Below are positions 5,876-8,361 of a DNA stretch of 8,361 nt, one piece after another. Position 1 is the first letter of the stretch; every line of letters begins with the position of its first letter. This DNA comes from Bacteroidales bacterium UBA4347 (GTDB lineage Bacteria; Bacteroidota; Bacteroidia; Bacteroidales; P3): NCBI GenBank assembly GCA_002394185.1, contig DGTB01000005.1, positions 1-8,361 on the forward strand, given 5' to 3'. The notes beneath the pieces were generated by a model. It did no database searches. It was not told the DNA's origin and saw only the letters and a program-made list of their open reading frames with translations. A program made the translations under genes and the position numbers.

Positions 5876-7294
5876 TTAATTTTCACCCTTGCCGGTGATA
5901 ATCAGCTCGGCCTTCACGCTGGAGAACCCTCCGCCCTTCTCGTTGAGGGCGGCAGCGGCGGCGCGCTTGATCTCGTTCTTGGTCATGCCGGCCGTGGTGA
6001 TGCGCTTGGCATCGACGCCGTTCTTCACAAACCAGGCCTTGATGCTCTTGGCCCTCTCCAGCGAGAGCAGCATGTCGGCTTCGGCGTTGACACCGTAGCT
6101 CTGCACATAGCCTTTCACCAAGAAGTTGACATCAGGATGATTGCGGAACATCATGGCATAGTCGGTCAATACCGAATCGTAGTTGCCTATCAGCGTAGCC
6201 TCGCCGCTTTCGAAGTCAAGATTCTTGATCTGGAAGCTCGAACCGCGCTCCGTACGCTCCATGTTGAAGAGCATAATGGTGTCGTGCATCATCAGGTCGC
6301 GCGAATTAAACTCACGATAGATGGAGAAGAATCCGTCCCTCTTGGCATAAAGCAGATAGCTGAAACCGGGAACAAACTTCACCTTGCCACCCTTGTAGTG
6401 CTCGTCCTTCACGATGGTGCGCTCGCCCTCCTTGCCGCCACGCTCCAGAATCATCAGGTCCACGTTGACATATTTACGACCCTTCTTGTCATAGAAGAGC
6501 ACCAGAGGCTCGTAGGCATTGACATGCACCGACACCTCAATGGTGTGTCCCTGACCATTGACTGTTCTGTTGTCCAGCACAATATAGTATTCCTCACCCA
6601 TACGCACGGGAATCGACTTGATAAAGCGACCCGTCTGCTGCTTGGTGAGCATCTTGTCGGTGGCGTCGGCAAACATGCCGATATGGGGCTTCAAGCCCGA
6701 CAAAGTGGTAAACGCAGGCTGCGCTTCGGCAGCTTTCTTGGCAGCCGCCTGTCCCTTTTTGCCCTTCATAACAGCGTTGAACATGGCAGTGCTGTCGATG
6801 CCGGCCATGTTTACGGCCACGGGGCTCACCTTGTTCAGCATCACCTGATTGGAAAAGTACGTGCCGGTATTCTTGTACACCAGGAAATCGTAGTCGTCCC
6901 ACTCCGACTCCTGCACAATGGCCACTTCCAGGTCGCCGTTGTAGGGCACCGTGAACTTATACCACACCGTGTTGTGCTCGCGCTCGAAGAGGTTGGGGTG
7001 CGCCTTGTCGGCCACCACCTCCTGAATGCGACCCGCGCCGTCGGGAGCCGACGTGGGGCCGTAAGCCTTGTCCATCTGCAACGGAATGGCAAAGAGACAA
7101 TCGTTACTGTTGGCCGGAAGCGCAATGGTCGTCGGCTCGGCAGGAGTCTCTGCTTTCTTCTTTTTGGTCGTAGCTGTTGTACGGGCTTTCTTCTTCGAAC
7201 CCTTTTTCTTATTCTGGGCCTGTGCATCCACGCTACCCAAAACCAGCGCGCATGCCAGCATGCCTATCAGTATTTGTTTCAAAGTTTTTACCAT
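5876..7294 (-). CDS. Secreted OmpA-family protein with PPC-like N-terminal domain
   Basis: A 472-residue protein predicted to be periplasmic or attached to the outer membrane and cell wall. The signal peptide covers about residues 1-24 or 1-27 (MVKTLKQILI, ending DAQAQ). A very Lys-rich linker follows at 28-47. Residues 64 to about 260 look like a pre-peptidase C-terminal (PPC)-type beta domain: NDCLFAIPL, WYKFTVP (111-117), DDYDFLVY (133-140), then GEEYYIVLDN. A beta-rich middle domain, possibly regulatory-like, precedes a C-terminal OmpA-like domain (about 353-442). In that domain the LSxxRA motif is kept (Arg414), but the usual HTD triplet is YVQ, so the ligand-binding Asp is Gln398. The start at 7294 is chosen because it opens a clean signal peptide and lies just below a promoter-like site; an in-frame start at 7459 would precede that promoter. 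A terminator follows. Domain family is well supported; its partner is unknown. Confidence 0.9.
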   Translation of the reverse strand: MVKTLKQILIGMLACALVLGSVDAQAQNKKKGSKKKARTTATTKKKKAETPAEPTTIALPANSNDCLFAIPLQMDKAYGPTSAPDGAGRIQEVVADKAHPNLFEREHNTVWYKFTVPYNGDLEVAIVQESEWDDYDFLVYKNTGTYFSNQVMLNKVSPVAVNMAGIDSTAMFNAVMKGKKGQAAAKKAAEAQPAFTTLSGLKPHIGMFADATDKMLTKQQTGRFIKSIPVRMGEEYYIVLDNRTVNGQGHTIEVSVHVNAYEPLVLFYDKKGRKYVNVDLMILERGGKEGERTIVKDEHYKGGKVKFVPGFSYLLYAKRDGFFSIYREFNSRDLMMHDTIMLFNMERTERGSSFQIKNLDFESGEATLIGNYDSVLTDYAMMFRNHPDVNFLVKGYVQSYGVNAEADMLLSLERAKSIKAWFVKNGVDAKRITTAGMTKNEIKRAAAAALNEKGGGFSSVKAELIITGKGEN

Positions 7295-7318
7295 ACTTTG
7301 CAGGTTTTTTCTCAGGGG

Positions 7319-7348
7319 CAAAAATACGCAAAAAACGCGGTACAACAA
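7319..7348 (-). promoter_or_regulatory. Bacteroidota-type promoter for the OmpA-like gene
   Basis: On the minus strand, TATTTTTG (plus-strand 7319-7326) fits the TAnnTTTG -7 element. TTGTTG (plus-strand 7343-7348) lies about 19 bases upstream if its first TTG is used, the usual distance for a -33 element. Transcription would start near 7311, giving a leader of under 20 bases before the ATG at 7294. The match is by eye only. Confidence 0.6.
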
Positions 7349-7404
7349 TAATAATTTTTCATAAAAAACACAATATATTGATTTACAACACAAACCAACC
7401 CCAT

Positions 7405-7446
7405 CATAACCCTTAACACATAACCCGCAACCCTTCAACGTACAAC
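7405..7446. repeat. Degenerate heptamer tract in the divergent intergenic region
   Basis: Six consecutive 7-base units each contain AAC, in the same phase in the first four and shifted by one base in the last two. CATAACC occurs exactly twice (7405 and 7419). It lies between the two divergent promoter-like sites, so it could be regulatory or another member of the short tandem repeats found in the A2M gene. Degeneracy makes this less certain than the coding tracts. Confidence 0.5.
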
Positions 7447-7482
7447 TTTTTTCCGCCATATGGAAAAGTTTTTGTACTTTTG
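7444..7482 (+). promoter_or_regulatory. Promoter-like site with adjoining inverted repeat
   Basis: TACTTTTG at 7475-7482 is an exact TAnnTTTG -7 element, placing a start near 7489 and a leader of about 32 A-rich bases before the ATG at 7521. The -33 position has only a T-rich run, not a clear TTG. An imperfect inverted repeat (AACTTTTTTCC at 7444-7454, GGAAAAGTT at 7462-7470) occupies that zone and could be an operator. The -7 element is well supported; the operator idea is speculative. Confidence 0.55.
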
Positions 7483-7520
7483 CAGTACTGAATTAATGAA
7501 CAATAAAAAGATAAAGCCTT

Positions 7521-8361
7521 ATGAAACGAATTGCAATTATTGTAGTTATGGTCCTGATGAGCCTGGGAGCTTCCGCTCGGTCCATCCACTACTTCACCTA
7601 CAGCCAGGCCGCCCGCACCGTCAACTACCTCAACACGCAGCGCGAAATTATGATCTACTGCGGATATGAGTATGAACTCGAAACCTACGTCCTTGTCAAC
7701 GAGGTGTGGATGGAGCGCGTCAACTCCGCCTACTACGAGCTCTGGATCTACGGCTACGACGCCTACACCGGCGACGAAATCTACATGCCCCTTGACCTGC
7801 AGTGCGTATGGCTCTACAGCGCCGGCCGCATGTACAACGCAGCCCAGTACCTCCGCTTCCGCGTCGATGTGCGCACACCGTCAATCACATGGTTCGTGCC
7901 GCCCTACAACCCCTATACCCGCGTGATGCACCGTCCCGGCTACGCCCGCACCTACCACTACGACGTGCACCGCTACGGCTGGATGCCCCCCGCCTACACC
8001 TACGGCCCCGGCATGCCGCCTCCCCCCCTGCCCTACTACTACATGCGCCATCCCCACGCTCCTGCCCCCATGCCTGCTGCCACCTGGACCCCCGGCGCCA
8101 CCCGGCCCTCCGTCCCCACTCCCTCCATCGGTTCCTCCACAGCCACCAACCCCAATGTGGGTAGCCGCAGCCACAGCGAAAGCACCGCGCGCAACTCCAC
8201 TCCCCTGCCTGCTTCCAGCAACAACTCCTCTGCCACCAGCAGCGCCCGCAGCGGCAACCCCACCCCCAGCAGCGCCCGCAGCGGCAGCACTACCACCAGC
8301 AACTCCCGCAGCGGCAACACCACTACCAGCAACTCCCGCAGCGGCAACACCACCACCAGCG
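7521..8361 (+). CDS. Secreted Pro/Tyr-rich protein with Ser/Thr decapeptide repeats (partial)
   Basis: The reading frame is open from the ATG at 7521 to the right edge (280 codons), so the C-terminus is missing. Residues 1-19 are a signal peptide ending GASA. Residues 20 to about 120 form a compact, Tyr-rich domain with alternating hydrophobic segments (YELWIYGYDAYTGDEIYM, then LRFRVDVRTPSITWFVPP); I do not recognise its family. Residues about 125-195 are rich in Pro, Tyr, His and Met (PPPPLPYYYMRHPH). A Ser/Thr/Pro/Asn-rich stalk follows, ending in 10-residue repeats from residue 240. Low complexity and export suggest an envelope or surface protein with a flexible stalk. It diverges from the OmpA-like gene across a 226-bp gap. 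The start is supported by the signal peptide and the -7 element upstream. Function is unknown. Confidence 0.82.
   Translation, partial: MKRIAIIVVMVLMSLGASARSIHYFTYSQAARTVNYLNTQREIMIYCGYEYELETYVLVNEVWMERVNSAYYELWIYGYDAYTGDEIYMPLDLQCVWLYSAGRMYNAAQYLRFRVDVRTPSITWFVPPYNPYTRVMHRPGYARTYHYDVHRYGWMPPAYTYGPGMPPPPLPYYYMRHPHAPAPMPAATWTPGATRPSVPTPSIGSSTATNPNVGSRSHSESTARNSTPLPASSNNSSATSSARSGNPTPSSARSGSTTTSNSRSGNTTTSNSRSGNTTTS
8238..8361 (+). repeat. 30-bp coding tandem repeat, S[SN][AS]RSG[NS]xTx
   Basis: Four complete 30-bp units start at 8238, 8268, 8298 and 8328, and a fifth begins at 8358 and runs off the window. Each encodes ten residues around an invariant Arg-Ser-Gly. Units 3 and 4 differ by one synonymous base, so copying appears recent; units 1 and 2 share AGCAGCGCCCGCAGCGGC. 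Being a multiple of three, gain or loss of units would change stalk length without breaking the frame. Confidence 0.92.

Noticed and set aside
7235..7260. Lipobox (MLAC) in the OmpA-like signal peptide
   Set aside because: Residues before Cys15 are M-L-A, not a good lipobox, and the hydrophobic core continues past the Cys to an Ala-x-Ala type site.
5846..7351. 501-residue plus-strand reading frame covering the OmpA-like gene
   Set aside because: The minus strand carries a signal peptide, an OmpA domain, a promoter-like site and a terminator. The plus-strand product has no such support.
7295..7459. N-terminal extension of the OmpA-like gene to a start at 7459
   Set aside because: The added 55 residues are Cys-rich and low in sense, cross the promoter-like site, and would bury the clear signal peptide starting at 7294.
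7460..7669. 69-residue plus-strand frame overlapping the start of the Pro/Tyr-rich gene
   Set aside because: It spans the -7 promoter element and loses out to the frame at 7521, which has a signal peptide and stays open to the window edge.
8238..8361. CRISPR-like array
   Set aside because: The repeats are contiguous with no unique spacers, have a period of exactly 30 bp and stay in frame, so they are a coding tandem repeat.

Overview
The window looks like a GC-rich chromosome segment from the Bacteroidota, most likely Bacteroidales; the genus cannot be fixed from the sequence. Three things point there. The promoter-like sites have the Bacteroidota TAnnTTTG -7 element. Start codons lack Shine-Dalgarno sequences. 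The two complete genes have architectures typical of that phylum: a very large secreted alpha-2-macroglobulin (A2M) with a helical N-terminal region, and a secreted OmpA-domain protein.

Layout. Positions 1-128 hold no gene: a short 11-bp-period A/T-rich repeat, then a strong intrinsic terminator for the leftward gene. Positions 129-5774 (minus) encode an 1881-residue A2M-family protein. Positions 5775-5875 hold a half-copy of a palindromic repeat and the terminator of the next gene. Positions 5876-7294 (minus) encode a 472-residue secreted OmpA-like protein. Positions 7295-7520 are a divergent control region with one promoter-like site facing each way and a degenerate heptamer tract between them. 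From 7521 to the right edge (plus) runs a secreted, Pro/Tyr-rich protein of unknown function, whose 10-residue repeats run off the window.

How the genes may work together. All three products carry signal peptides, so this is an envelope locus. The A2M probably acts in the periplasm or at the outer membrane as a conformational protease trap or structural guard. The OmpA-like protein would associate with the cell wall. A terminator between them suggests they are transcribed at least partly separately. The third gene diverges from the OmpA-like gene.

The most notable signal is small repeats embedded in frame in the A2M gene. A 70-bp REP-like inverted repeat sits in its 3' part, with a related half-copy just upstream of its start codon. 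Five heptamer or octamer tandem tracts lie inside the reading frame, two of them the same heptamer in opposite orientations. In two tracts the deviant unit lies exactly where a regular unit would create an in-frame stop. The A2M has also lost the Cys-x-Glu-Gln thioester motif. The OmpA-like domain has lost the Asp that normally helps hold peptidoglycan. I found no RNA genes, CRISPR arrays or insertion-sequence transposases.
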